Assembly (NCBI GenBank): GCA_015067715.1
Contig: SVLY01000017.1
Span: 1 to 47,608, forward strand
Length of the DNA stretch: 47,608 bases
Source of the DNA: Oscillospiraceae bacterium
GTDB taxonomy: Bacteria; Bacillota; Clostridia; Oscillospirales; QAMX01
Direction of reading: 5' to 3'
Numbering within the stretch: position 1 is the stretch's first letter; each line of letters starts with the position of its first letter. A model generated the notes under the pieces. That model worked only from the letters and a program-made list of their open reading frames with translations, did not search any database and was not told where the DNA came from. This document shows, piece after piece, positions 40,664-47,608 of the stretch. The position numbers were made by a program, and so were the translations under genes.

Positions 40664-41506
40664 TTAGTTTTCCTGTTCCTCGCCGGGCATTCTGACTCCC
40701 CGGCGGACAACTGCTTTTGCGGCGCCGACGGCAAAAAGGACAGCGCCTGCAAAGAGCAGAAGCTGAAAGCTTTCGGCGCATACGAGATCGGCGGGACTTC
40801 CGCCGGAGATAAGGTCGGATGCCAGCCGCACCGCTCTGCCAACAGCGGCGCAAAGCCCGAGGGAAACCGCGGCAAAGGCCGTGGCCACCACCTTTGCCGG
40901 GCCGGTTCTGCCAACGGCGTCTCCCGCCACGGCAAAGAACACCAGGATCACGGCGGCCATGGCAAAAACGTCGGCGGCATACCACGATACGGTGGGGTTA
41001 CGGGATACTCCACGGTAGAGCTCGATCATCAGAACCACGGAGGCCATGACGGGCACCAGGGAGATAAGCTTTTCTCCGCGGGAGAGGGAAGCTCCGTTTC
41101 CGAGAGTATTGCCGGCAACGGGGATCGCCGCGGCAACGGCGATGCATATCAGAGCCAGCAGAACGCCCCACAGGGAGAAGGGGCGGTAGCTCATTGCAAG
41201 GCGCAGTGCGGCGCCCAGACCGAAAAACACGGCGCCCCCAAGGGAAAACAGCCGCTCGCCCATGCCCGGAGAGCTTTCTCCCGGGGCGATCGCGGCTTTT
41301 TTCACCGCAAACCATACCCCAAAGGCCGCCGCAACGCACAGCGCCAGCGCCGCCCAGAGAATGATATCCAAAGTGCCGTTTCCCGTGGGAAGGTTCTTTT
41401 CGTCAAAGGTGTTAAGCTGAAGCCCTCTCACGCCGCCGCAGACGAGTCCTAACACGGCAGCGGCAATAAGGATGCGGTCAAGTTTTTTTGAAGTCAGCTC
41501 TTTCAT
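40664..41506 (-). CDS. Multispanning membrane protein of unknown function
   Basis: A 280-residue protein with about seven hydrophobic helices (ILIAAAVLGLVCGGVRG, LDIILWAALALCVAAAFGVW, AVFFGLGAALRLAMSY, GVLLALICIAVAAAIPVAG, LISLVPVMASVVLMIEL, VFAMAAVILVFFAVAG, FQLLLFAGAVLFAVGAA). I recognise no family. It overlaps the dac gene upstream by four bases (ATGA) and is followed by mfd after three bases, so it is in one transcript with both. An envelope role next to the carboxypeptidase is only a guess. Confidence 0.7.
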   Translation of the reverse strand: MKELTSKKLDRILIAAAVLGLVCGGVRGLQLNTFDEKNLPTGNGTLDIILWAALALCVAAAFGVWFAVKKAAIAPGESSPGMGERLFSLGGAVFFGLGAALRLAMSYRPFSLWGVLLALICIAVAAAIPVAGNTLGNGASLSRGEKLISLVPVMASVVLMIELYRGVSRNPTVSWYAADVFAMAAVILVFFAVAGDAVGRTGPAKVVATAFAAVSLGLCAAVGRAVRLASDLISGGSPADLVCAESFQLLLFAGAVLFAVGAAKAVVRRGVRMPGEEQEN

Positions 41507-42969
41507 TTCTTTTCACTGTCGCCGGAGGATTCACGGCGTTTTTTCTTTTTCTTGTTGTAGGAGGTGATGGAGACCACCAAAAGCACGGCGTAGATCAGAA
41601 CGCAGGCCACAACGCAGAGAAGCAGAATGACCAGCACCCGTACCAGCACCTTTCCGAAGGAGGCGTGGCGCTCCTCGGGATCGGCCGTGGTCTGGGTGGA
41701 ATCCTGGGGCTTCTGGGTGGAGGGCTGTTCGGTCTGCTGAGGCTCGTCGCCGGTGATGTCGGTGCCCTCTCCGGAGGAGGAGCCGTCGGTGCTGACGGGC
41801 CCGGTGGTCACGTCGGCAACGCCGTAGTTTGCACGGGAGACCATGCTGACGGAGGCCACCAGGGTCTCGCCATCGTAGAGGTAGAGGGTGCCGATGGCAT
41901 CTCCGGCGTAAACGGGAAGGGTGACGGACTCCTTAAGGGAGTATTCCTTGCGGTAGGTGTTGTAGTCGTCGGTAACGTGGGTGAGCATTGAAAAGCTCAC
42001 CGCAGGCTGAACCATGATAACGGAGCTCTCGCCCTCCACGGGGACGGAGACCGCAAAGTCGATAAGGTTTTCAACCTTGGTAAGGCGGACGTTCTCCGCA
42101 AAATAGTCCATGAGCTTATCCGTTGAGCTGAAGGTCATGCCCTGGTTTGCCTTGAGAAGAACCGTTATGTATTTCTGATCCTCAACCTCGGAGTAGGTGA
42201 CGAGGGTGTTTCCGGCAGGTGTGGTGTAGCCCGTTTTGCCGCAGACAACGTGGGGGTTGTAATACTCGTTTTCGGAGAGGATGCACTTGTTGGTGTTGGT
42301 GAGGGATCTTGCCGCGGACATATTGGTCTCCGGCAGAACGTAGTTCGCGGTGGACATGACCCGGACGAGTATCTCGTGACCCAGAACCTCCTGCATAAGC
42401 AGGCTCATGTCGTAGGCGGTGGTGTAATGCTCCTCGTCGTGGAGGCCGTTGGCGGTGACGTAGTGGGTGTTGGTCATGCCGAGCTCTGCGGCGCGGTCGT
42501 TCATTTTTGCAATGAAGCTCTCAATATCTCCGGCAACGTATTCGGCCATGCCAAGGCAGGCCTCGTTGGCGGAGGGAAGCAGAATTGCATAAAGCACCTG
42601 CTCCACGGTGAGCTTTTCGCCCACGGAGATATTGATGTGCATGGTGTCACGGGGAATGCCGTAGACAGCCTCTTCGGAGAAGATTATAACATCTGAAAGG
42701 TTTCCCGCTCCGGATTCAACGTATTCCGCGGCAAGCAGAGCCGTCATAAGCTTTGTGGTGCTGGCAGGATACATTTTTTCGTGGGCGCGGTTGGAATAGA
42801 CAACGGTTCCGCTGGTGAGCTCCACAACGTAAGCCGCCTCACAGCCGGGAATGGGCATTTCGCCCGCCTCACAGCCGTCGCCGTAGGCTCCGAGCACGGG
42901 AGTTATCAAAACAACACACGCGCAGACGAGAGCAAGAGCTCTCTTCCACACGGACTTTCTCATTTTCAT
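41503..42969 (-). CDS. D-alanyl-D-alanine carboxypeptidase, DacF/PBP5 type
   Basis: Exported low-molecular-weight penicillin-binding protein that trims peptidoglycan stem peptides. About 488 residues from ATG 42969. The longer frame from 43122 covers its own promoter and reads as junk. Signal peptide near 5-28 (SVWKRALALVCACVVLITPV), nucleophile Ser70 in ASTTKLMTA, PSANEACLG near 133, and GKTGYTTPAG near 239. After the usual C-terminal domain a Ser/Thr/Gln-rich linker leads to a membrane helix (LVRVLVILLLCVVACVLIYAV) and a Lys-rich tail, so it is held by a C-terminal transmembrane anchor. Symbol dacF is possible but not certain. Confidence 0.9.
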   Translation of the reverse strand: MKMRKSVWKRALALVCACVVLITPVLGAYGDGCEAGEMPIPGCEAAYVVELTSGTVVYSNRAHEKMYPASTTKLMTALLAAEYVESGAGNLSDVIIFSEEAVYGIPRDTMHINISVGEKLTVEQVLYAILLPSANEACLGMAEYVAGDIESFIAKMNDRAAELGMTNTHYVTANGLHDEEHYTTAYDMSLLMQEVLGHEILVRVMSTANYVLPETNMSAARSLTNTNKCILSENEYYNPHVVCGKTGYTTPAGNTLVTYSEVEDQKYITVLLKANQGMTFSSTDKLMDYFAENVRLTKVENLIDFAVSVPVEGESSVIMVQPAVSFSMLTHVTDDYNTYRKEYSLKESVTLPVYAGDAIGTLYLYDGETLVASVSMVSRANYGVADVTTGPVSTDGSSSGEGTDITGDEPQQTEQPSTQKPQDSTQTTADPEERHASFGKVLVRVLVILLLCVVACVLIYAVLLVVSITSYNKKKKKRRESSGDSEKK

Positions 42970-43023
42970 GGGAAACAGGATCTCCTTTTTCGGGAAAAAT
43001 TTCGGCCCACGGCCGCATCGTCT

Positions 43024-43053
43024 ATTGTAACACAAAGGCGCGCCACATTTCAA
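43024..43053 (-). promoter_or_regulatory. Promoter of the dac-membrane protein-mfd operon
   Basis: Minus strand TTGAAA (43048-43053), 18 bases, TACAAT (43024-43029). Start near 43017, leader about 48 bases to ATG 42969. Confidence 0.7.
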
Positions 43054-43115
43054 GGTATACATTTTGACAAATATTCGCAATATGAGCCGGTTCTTTTGTT
43101 TTTTAGGCATAAGAC

Positions 43116-43144
43116 TTGACACTAGGGCTTTAATCTGTTAAACT
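43116..43144 (+). promoter_or_regulatory. Promoter of the MFS-like operon
   Basis: TTGACA (43116-43121), 17 bases, TAAACT (43139-43144). Start near 43151, leader about 105 bases with AGGAAAGGAGCCTGCC before the ATG at 43256. Divergent from the dac promoter. Confidence 0.7.
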
Positions 43145-43255
43145 TACTTTTATGGAAATTTTAATTTTTTACGAAAATCTTCCCCTGCGGCGCAACCTCC
43201 CCGGGGGGCTGCGCGGTAATAGAGACGTAAGATAAAAACAGGAAAGGAGCCTGCC

Positions 43256-44278
43256 ATGAAAAAGAGCGCGGTTTTATCTCTCACGGTCTATTCTCTGCTC
43301 CATTTTGCAGTGGACTTCACCTGCGCAACGGTTATGTTTGCAAAGGTGCTCCCCCACGGGGAGCTTTGGGCAGTCGCCATGCTCCTTTACAATTATTTTG
43401 CCTTTGCAATGCAGCTTCCCTTTGGGATCATTGCAGATAAGCTGAACAAAAACTCCCTTGTGGCAGGTCTTGGCTGCGCGCTGGTGGCAATGGGCTGTTT
43501 CTTTTCCGCCTTTCCCCTCGCCGCGGCGGTGCTCTGCGGCATCGGCAACGGGCTTTTCCACGTTGGCGGCGGACTTGACGCGCTGAACGGAAGGGGCGGC
43601 AAATGCGCCCCGGCCGGCATATTCGTCTCTCCCGGAGCGCTGGGGCTCTGGCTTGGAACAAGGCTCAGCTCCGCAGGGGTCTTCACCCTTATTCCCGGAA
43701 TACTGCTCCTTCTCTGGGGCGTTGCCCTTCCCATTTTGTTCCGCGGAAGCTTTTCCGGCGGAGAAAACGCGCCCATTTCACTCCCCCGGGCAAAAAGCAC
43801 CGCCTGGGTCGGCGCGGCGTTTTTGCTGTTGGTGGTCATTATCCGGGGCTTTGCGGGGTTGGTCTTCAATTTTGAGTGGAAGGCGGCTTACGCCCTGCCT
43901 TTGATACTTGCCGTTGTTCTGGGCAAGACCACCGGAGGCTTTGCCGCAGACCTGCTGGGCGCCAAAAAGACCGCGGCGGTATCCCTTCTGCTCTCTTCGG
44001 TGCTGTTTATGTTCTCCTCAAACCCCGTCTGCGGCATCGGAGCGGTGTTTCTCTTTAACATGACCATGCCCCTCACACTCACCGGTGCGGCAGACGCCTT
44101 TCCCGGAGCAAAGGGGGCAAGCTTTGGGCTGATGACCTTTGGTCTGTTCTGCGGATTTCTGCCGGTGTACGTGGGGGTCGCAACCTCTTCGCCCTTCGTC
44201 TACGCCCTTATGGCCGGCTTAAGCCTTGGGCTCATAATCCCGGGGCTGGTATTCTGCGAAAGGGCGGCTGAAAAATGA
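43256..44278 (+). CDS. MFS-like membrane protein
   Basis: A 340-residue protein with about ten to eleven membrane helices. The segment FGIIADKLNKNSLVAGLGCAL near 60-80 has the MFS loop form (G-x3-D-K/R-x3-K/R), and GGFAADLLGAKKTAAVSLLL near 226 repeats it in the second half. It is shorter than the usual 400 residues, and both halves are compact. Substrate not predictable. It overlaps the next gene by four bases (ATGA), which suggests a joint function. Confidence 0.7.
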   Translation: MKKSAVLSLTVYSLLHFAVDFTCATVMFAKVLPHGELWAVAMLLYNYFAFAMQLPFGIIADKLNKNSLVAGLGCALVAMGCFFSAFPLAAAVLCGIGNGLFHVGGGLDALNGRGGKCAPAGIFVSPGALGLWLGTRLSSAGVFTLIPGILLLLWGVALPILFRGSFSGGENAPISLPRAKSTAWVGAAFLLLVVIIRGFAGLVFNFEWKAAYALPLILAVVLGKTTGGFAADLLGAKKTAAVSLLLSSVLFMFSSNPVCGIGAVFLFNMTMPLTLTGAADAFPGAKGASFGLMTFGLFCGFLPVYVGVATSSPFVYALMAGLSLGLIIPGLVFCERAAEK

Positions 44279-44634
44279 CTGCCGGAACGATTGCCATCTC
44301 ACTTTCGGTGAGCCTTGGGCTCACCCTTGCCGCAGAGACCCTCTTCGTCGCGGCGGCAAAAAAGCCACCGGCGGATATTTTGCTCTCCGTTTTGGCAAAC
44401 GTGGCCACAAATCCCCCGGTGAACGCTCTGCACATTCTGCTCTGTTCCGTGATCGGGTTGCCCCCGGTGCCGGTGATCGCCGTTCTTGAGATCCTCGCCC
44501 TGTGCGCCGAGGCGCTTTTGTACAGGACCTGCGGCCGGGAGATAAAAAAGCCCTTTTTGTTCTCTCTGGCGGCAAACGGAATATCCTTTTCTCTGGGACT
44601 CGTTTTCAACGCTGTGATAAACCTAATTATCTGA
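44275..44634 (+). CDS. Small membrane protein, unknown
   Basis: 119 residues with three or four helices (TIAISLSVSLGLTLAAETLF, VNALHILLCSVIGLPPVPVI, FSLAANGISFSLGLVFNAVI). No signature recognised. It starts inside the end of the MFS-like gene and is 25 bases before the next gene. It may be a partner subunit of that transporter-like protein. Confidence 0.65.
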   Translation: MTAGTIAISLSVSLGLTLAAETLFVAAAKKPPADILLSVLANVATNPPVNALHILLCSVIGLPPVPVIAVLEILALCAEALLYRTCGREIKKPFLFSLAANGISFSLGLVFNAVINLII

Positions 44635-44659
44635 AGATAAAAAAGGAGATATAAAAACC

Positions 44660-44881
44660 ATGAAAAGACGGATCCTTCCCATGCTCCCCCTTTTGCCCGC
44701 ATTCGCTCTGCTCTTCACCCTTCCCTGCTTTGCCGACGTGGTCTTTTTCCCCTACAGGCTGGTCTACGCTCTGGTTGCCCTTGGGATAGCTCTGCTTCTC
44801 ATGTGCATCTCTGCCGCCATCGTGCTGGCCATCGTTTTCACCCGCCGGGCTCGCCGCAACAAAAAGGAGGAAAACAAATGA
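44660..44881 (+). CDS. Small signal-peptide membrane protein, unknown
   Basis: 73 residues: a signal-like start (MKRRILPMLPLLPAFALLFT, then LPCFAD), a short outside segment DVVFFPYRL, one membrane helix (LVALGIALLLMCISAAIVLA) and a basic tail. Preceded by AAAAAGGAGATATAAAAACC. Its start is built like that of the next protein (both have CFAD followed by a short V/I-rich strand), which hints at a common origin. Overlaps the next gene by four bases. Confidence 0.6.
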   Translation: MKRRILPMLPLLPAFALLFTLPCFADVVFFPYRLVYALVALGIALLLMCISAAIVLAIVFTRRARRNKKEENK

Positions 44882-45738
44882 AAAAAGCCCTTTCCCTTTT
44901 GCTGATACTCTCCACAATACTCTCCCTTGGCATCACCTGCTTTGCCGACTCCATCTACGTTCCGGACGATCAGTTTTACAACACACACTACGAGGACTGT
45001 GACATCCTCGACCGCAAGGTGATCATTGCCGAGGGCTCCGTTGCCCAGAGCTCTCCCAAGGACAGGCGACAGGTCTTTAAGACCGACGCAAACTTCATCT
45101 ACAACGTTTCCGTCACCTATACCGACCCGGAGGGAACGGTTTGGCTCTGCATTGAAAAGGACAACAAGTTCGGCGGTATATCCGGCTGGGTGCCCATGAC
45201 CGCCGCCACGCTTATCTACGACAACGTCAGCTTCGAGGCAGAGCACTCCTCCGAATTCACCGAGCCTGCCGGCATTTCCCCCGACCTTTCCGGGGGCGCG
45301 GTGGTCTACGAATATCCCCTCAGCCCCGAAAAATGGGTCTTCGGCTCCGGCACAGACTTTGCCGACGTGGGCTATAAGTTCCTCTGGACCGACGAAAACG
45401 GCGTTAACTGGCTGTACGTGCCCTATCACTACGGCATTCGCGGCTGGATCTGCGCGGACAATCCCCTTGCAGGCTACGACGTGGCAGACAACACGGACTC
45501 TGAGGGCATCGTGCTTGACGCCGCCGCACCGAAGATCAGCGGTATCCACCCCAGCGGAGAGATCATTACCGAGGGCGACCCTGCCGCCGCCGTGCCCCAC
45601 ACTCTTGGGCTGATGACGGTCTCCTCCCCGGAGGGAAGCTCGCTTAAAACGGTTCTGATCGCCCTTGGCATAACCCTTCTCGCCGCCGCCGGGGCCGTTG
45701 GCATTGCAGTTGCGCTTATAAAAAAGAAGAAGGCTTGA
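44878..45738 (+). CDS. Secreted SH3-like protein with C-terminal membrane anchor
   Basis: 286 residues from ATG 44878 (AAAAAGGAGGAAAACAA in front). Signal peptide MKKALSLLLILSTILSLG with cleavage after ITCFA. Two beta-rich segments of bacterial SH3 character follow: near 60-115 (VSVTYTDPEGTVWLCIEKDN, SGWVPMT) and near 135-205 (YKFLWTDENGVNWLYVPYHY, RGWICAD). The end has a membrane helix (VLIALGITLLAAAGAVGIAV) and KKKKA. No LPxTG motif. A cell-wall binding or sensing role is probable from the SH3 form; no catalytic motif is visible. Last gene of the operon from 43116. Confidence 0.68.
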   Translation: MKKALSLLLILSTILSLGITCFADSIYVPDDQFYNTHYEDCDILDRKVIIAEGSVAQSSPKDRRQVFKTDANFIYNVSVTYTDPEGTVWLCIEKDNKFGGISGWVPMTAATLIYDNVSFEAEHSSEFTEPAGISPDLSGGAVVYEYPLSPEKWVFGSGTDFADVGYKFLWTDENGVNWLYVPYHYGIRGWICADNPLAGYDVADNTDSEGIVLDAAAPKISGIHPSGEIITEGDPAAAVPHTLGLMTVSSPEGSSLKTVLIALGITLLAAAGAVGIAVALIKKKKA

Positions 45739-45763
45739 TTAAGCCGGCGTTTTGTGGTAAAAT
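45735..45763 (+). promoter_or_regulatory. Promoter of the glycerophosphodiesterase gene
   Basis: TTGATT (45735-45740), 17 bases, TAAAAT (45758-45763), starting on the stop codon of the SH3-like gene. Start near 45770; AAGGAGACGG precedes the ATG at 45814. Confidence 0.6.
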
Positions 45764-45813
45764 TTCCCTTGGATAAGTAAAACCAATTCTCACCAAGGAG
45801 ACGGAAATACAAA

Positions 45814-46599
45814 ATGTTTCAGGCAAACAAGCTTTACGTCTGCGGTCACAGAGGCGCCAGAGGCGTCAAACCCGAAAACACTATGCTGGGCTTCCGCTAC
45901 GCCGCAGAAAACGGAATAAGGATTTTAGAGACCGACATCCATATGTCTGCCGACAGGAAGCTCATGCTCATCCACGACGACAGCCTTGACCGCACCACGG
46001 ACAAGACCGGTCTGGTTCGTGAGCTCACCTTCGACCAGATCCGCACCGCCAACGCCGGGGACGGTGAAAAAGTCCCCACCCTTGAGGAGCTTTTCGAGGG
46101 TACCGCCGATTGTGAGGGCATGATCTACAACCTTGAGCTCAAGGACTTTGCCGAGACCGAGGGCGAGGATTTTGCCCTTGAGAGCGTGGACAGAGTGCTG
46201 GGCGCCGTCGAGCGCTACGGCCTTGCGGACAGGGTCATCATAAACAGCTTCTCAACACATCTTCTTGCCCACGCCCACAAAAAAGCCCCCGGCCGCTACG
46301 CCATGCACGGCTTTTTCCCCTTTTACCATATGTTCGGCGCCGAGGATCCCACGGAATTTCTCACCAACGCAACGGTGTTCAACTCCACCCTTGGCCAGGA
46401 CGGCAAGCCCGTTAATAACCCTGACCCCATAGCCCCCTTCGAGACCTATTCCTCCCTTGCGGAAAAGGGCATCACCCCCTGGCTTCCCTCCGCCGTGAGA
46501 GATCCGGCCTTCGTTATAACCCTGCTTGGCAGGGGCGTCCGGGTGATCACCTCCGACTACCCCGTGGCTCTTTCAAGAGCGCTGGGGCTCATCTACTAA
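45814..46599 (+). CDS. Glycerophosphodiester phosphodiesterase
   Basis: Hydrolyses glycerophosphodiesters to glycerol 3-phosphate and an alcohol. 261 residues, cytoplasmic (no signal). Catalytic pieces: CGHRGARGVKPENTMLGF near 9-26 with the first His; ETDIHMSADRKLMLIHDD near 41-58 with metal-binding Glu/Asp and the second His; YNLELKDFAE near 111 with Glu. TIM-barrel length is normal. Substrate may come from lipid or teichoic acid turnover. It has its own promoter and converges on a PHP gene across a terminator. Confidence 0.92.
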   Translation: MFQANKLYVCGHRGARGVKPENTMLGFRYAAENGIRILETDIHMSADRKLMLIHDDSLDRTTDKTGLVRELTFDQIRTANAGDGEKVPTLEELFEGTADCEGMIYNLELKDFAETEGEDFALESVDRVLGAVERYGLADRVIINSFSTHLLAHAHKKAPGRYAMHGFFPFYHMFGAEDPTEFLTNATVFNSTLGQDGKPVNNPDPIAPFETYSSLAEKGITPWLPSAVRDPAFVITLLGRGVRVITSDYPVALSRALGLIY

Positions 46600-46610
46600 A
46601 GCTGAACCAA

Positions 46611-46659
46611 AAACAGGGCACGCTCCGGAATTTTTTGGAGCTGTGCCCTGTTTATTTTT
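46611..46659. terminator. Bidirectional terminator
   Basis: AACAGGGCAC (46612-46621) and GTGCCCTGTT (46643-46652) with GCTCC/GGAGC inside (46622-46626, 46637-46641) and a one-base bulge; A-run before and TTATTTTTG after. Serves the plus-strand phosphodiesterase gene and the minus-strand PHP gene. Confidence 0.9.
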
Positions 46660-46661
46660 GT

Positions 46662-47366
46662 TTACGGAATAATAATGCTTCCGCCGATCTCAAGAAGATA
46701 ATCCCCGCTTTTTAATATCCCGGCAATATCGGCGCCGGTCTTTGGGGCAAAGGCGCTGCGAAGGGCGGAAAGACCCCCGTGGCCGCACTCGTGGCAGTCC
46801 GTGCCTGCGGTGAGGCGAATCGGGAGCCGACGCACCGTCTCTGCGGCAAGGGCAACGCGGGAGTTTTCGTCCGGGTGGACGTTAAAGGCCTCAGCGCCGT
46901 CAAAAAGTGAGAAGTCCGCGTGGGTCAGCCCGGGACGGAAGGGGTGAGCGTGGCAGAAAAACCTGCCCTCTCCCCGCCATTTTTCACTGAATTCCCTTAT
47001 GCTCAGCCCAAGGCTTCCGAAAACCTCCGGCATATCCTCCGGGTCAACGCCGTAGAGAAGGTAGTGGTTCCCGTCGTTATCAAGCCTGACCTCAACGCCG
47101 GGAATTACCGTGAGCCCAAGCCTTTCCCCTTCGGCCGCCGCCCGTTCCAGATCCGAAAGCCACTCTGCAACAGAGGGCTTCATTCCGGAGCTGAAGTGGT
47201 TGGTGACGCACAAAGCGCTGTACCCAAGCCCGGCGTATTTCCGGCAGAGCTCTTCCGGGGAAACGGAGCTGCACTTGCTGGCAGGAAAGGTGTGGGCGTG
47301 GAGCTCGGTCTTAAAGGGGTAAGCTTTTCGGAGCCCGGCCGAAAGGGCGGAAACACAGCCGTTCAT
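46662..47366 (-). CDS. PHP-domain phosphoesterase (tandem copy 1)
   Basis: A 234-residue metal-dependent phosphoesterase. Motifs: TELHAHTFPASKCSSVSPEEL near 20-40 (HxH), CVTNHFSSG near 53, GVEVRLDNDGNHYLLYGV near 89 (Glu), FFCHAHPFRPGL near 135, NVHPDENSR near 160, and TAGTDCHECGHGG near 186. All ligands are present. The ATG at 47366 is 14 bases after the stop of copy 2 and has AGGAAAAAGGG in front. The C-terminus KTGADIAGILKSGDYLLEIG is nearly that of copy 2, which shows tandem duplication. Substrate unknown. Confidence 0.8.
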   Translation of the reverse strand: MNGCVSALSAGLRKAYPFKTELHAHTFPASKCSSVSPEELCRKYAGLGYSALCVTNHFSSGMKPSVAEWLSDLERAAAEGERLGLTVIPGVEVRLDNDGNHYLLYGVDPEDMPEVFGSLGLSIREFSEKWRGEGRFFCHAHPFRPGLTHADFSLFDGAEAFNVHPDENSRVALAAETVRRLPIRLTAGTDCHECGHGGLSALRSAFAPKTGADIAGILKSGDYLLEIGGSIIIP

Positions 47367-47380
47367 TCTGCCCTTTTTCC

Positions 47381-47608
47381 TCAGGGAATGATAATGCTTC
47401 CGCCGATCTCGGAGAGATAGTCTCCGCTCTTCAGAATGGAGACGATATCCGCGCCCGTCTTCGGAGCGTAGCGGGTGAGTGTGGCGGAAAGTCCCTGGTG
47501 GCCGGGATGGTGGAAGTCCGTTCCGGCGATGAAGGCGAGGTTTTCCTCGTGGGCGGTGCGGGATGCAACGGAGACACGGGAATTGTGGTGGGGATGGGCG
47601 TTGAAGGC
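47381..47608 (-). CDS. PHP-domain phosphoesterase (tandem copy 2, 5' part beyond window)
   Basis: Only the last 75 residues and the stop are in the window; the start lies beyond position 47608. The visible part reads AFNAHPHHNSRVSVASRTAH, then AFIAGTDFHHPGHQG with the last metal-binding Asp/His, and ends KTGADIVSILKSGDYLSEIG followed by GSIIIP. It matches copy 1 over the whole visible length, with the same C-terminal six residues. Copy 2 is upstream in the same operon. Confidence 0.85.
   Translation of the reverse strand, partial: AFNAHPHHNSRVSVASRTAHEENLAFIAGTDFHHPGHQGLSATLTRYAPKTGADIVSILKSGDYLSEIGGSIIIP

Noticed and set aside
44878-45738. Sortase-anchored surface protein
   Set aside because: The C-terminus has a membrane helix and Lys tail but no LPxTG-type motif.
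1-47608. CRISPR arrays, tRNA or rRNA genes, insertion sequences, prophage genes
   Set aside because: No regularly spaced repeats, cloverleaf sequences, transposase or phage-like proteins were seen on either strand.

Overview
The window is ordinary-looking bacterial chromosome from a Gram-positive Clostridia-type Bacillota. RNase J and RNase Y occur together, ZapA and a clostridial mreC-mreD-mrdA-minD-mgsA remnant are present, rplJ is preceded by an L10-type leader, and TTGACA/TATAAT promoters and GGAGG ribosome binding sites are common. Most of it is GC-rich, with many GTG starts. Species level cannot be read from the sequence; a gut Oscillospirales-like bacterium is my inference. No tRNA, rRNA, CRISPR, transposase or phage gene was seen.

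Layout. (1) 1-13429, minus strand: a surface or exported polysaccharide operon, read right to left. It holds an EpsG/Wzy-like polymerase, six GT2 and two GT4 glycosyltransferases, a Wzx-type flippase, a polysaccharide pyruvyl transferase, a two-[4Fe-4S] FrhB-like protein and a truncated low-molecular-weight tyrosine phosphatase. Its base composition is a mosaic of AT-rich and GC-rich genes. (2) 13430-15657: RNase J with an unusually structured leader. (3) 15658-20530: a nucleotidyltransferase fused to a degenerate phosphomannomutase domain, a PHP phosphoesterase and a DUF4091 protein. (4) 20538-23999: a lipoprotein, a secreted C39-like protein with Ser at the catalytic Cys position, a frameshifted small ORF, and a divergent PHP protein. 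(5) 24097-27748: rpmG-secE-nusG-rplK-rplA-rplJ-rplL. (6) 27791-35865: mgsA, minD, mrdA, mreD, mreC, maf, dut, zapA, rny. (7) 35944-43053: a PrsA/SurA-like lipoprotein, mfd, an unknown membrane protein and a DacF-type carboxypeptidase. (8) 43116-46599, plus strand: an MFS-like protein, three small envelope proteins and a glycerophosphodiester phosphodiesterase. (9) 46662-47608: two tandem PHP paralogues, the second cut by the window end.

How the parts fit. Regions 1, 6 and 7 are largely envelope genes (glycan assembly, septal and lateral peptidoglycan synthesis, carboxypeptidase, foldase); the rest is translation, transcription-coupled repair and RNA decay. The most unusual items are the structured RNAs ahead of rnj and rny, the pseudo-mutase fusion, the C39-like protein with its frameshifted neighbour, and the eroded mre/min cluster. 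Promoters, hairpins and start choices were read by eye and none has been tested by a search or a folding program.
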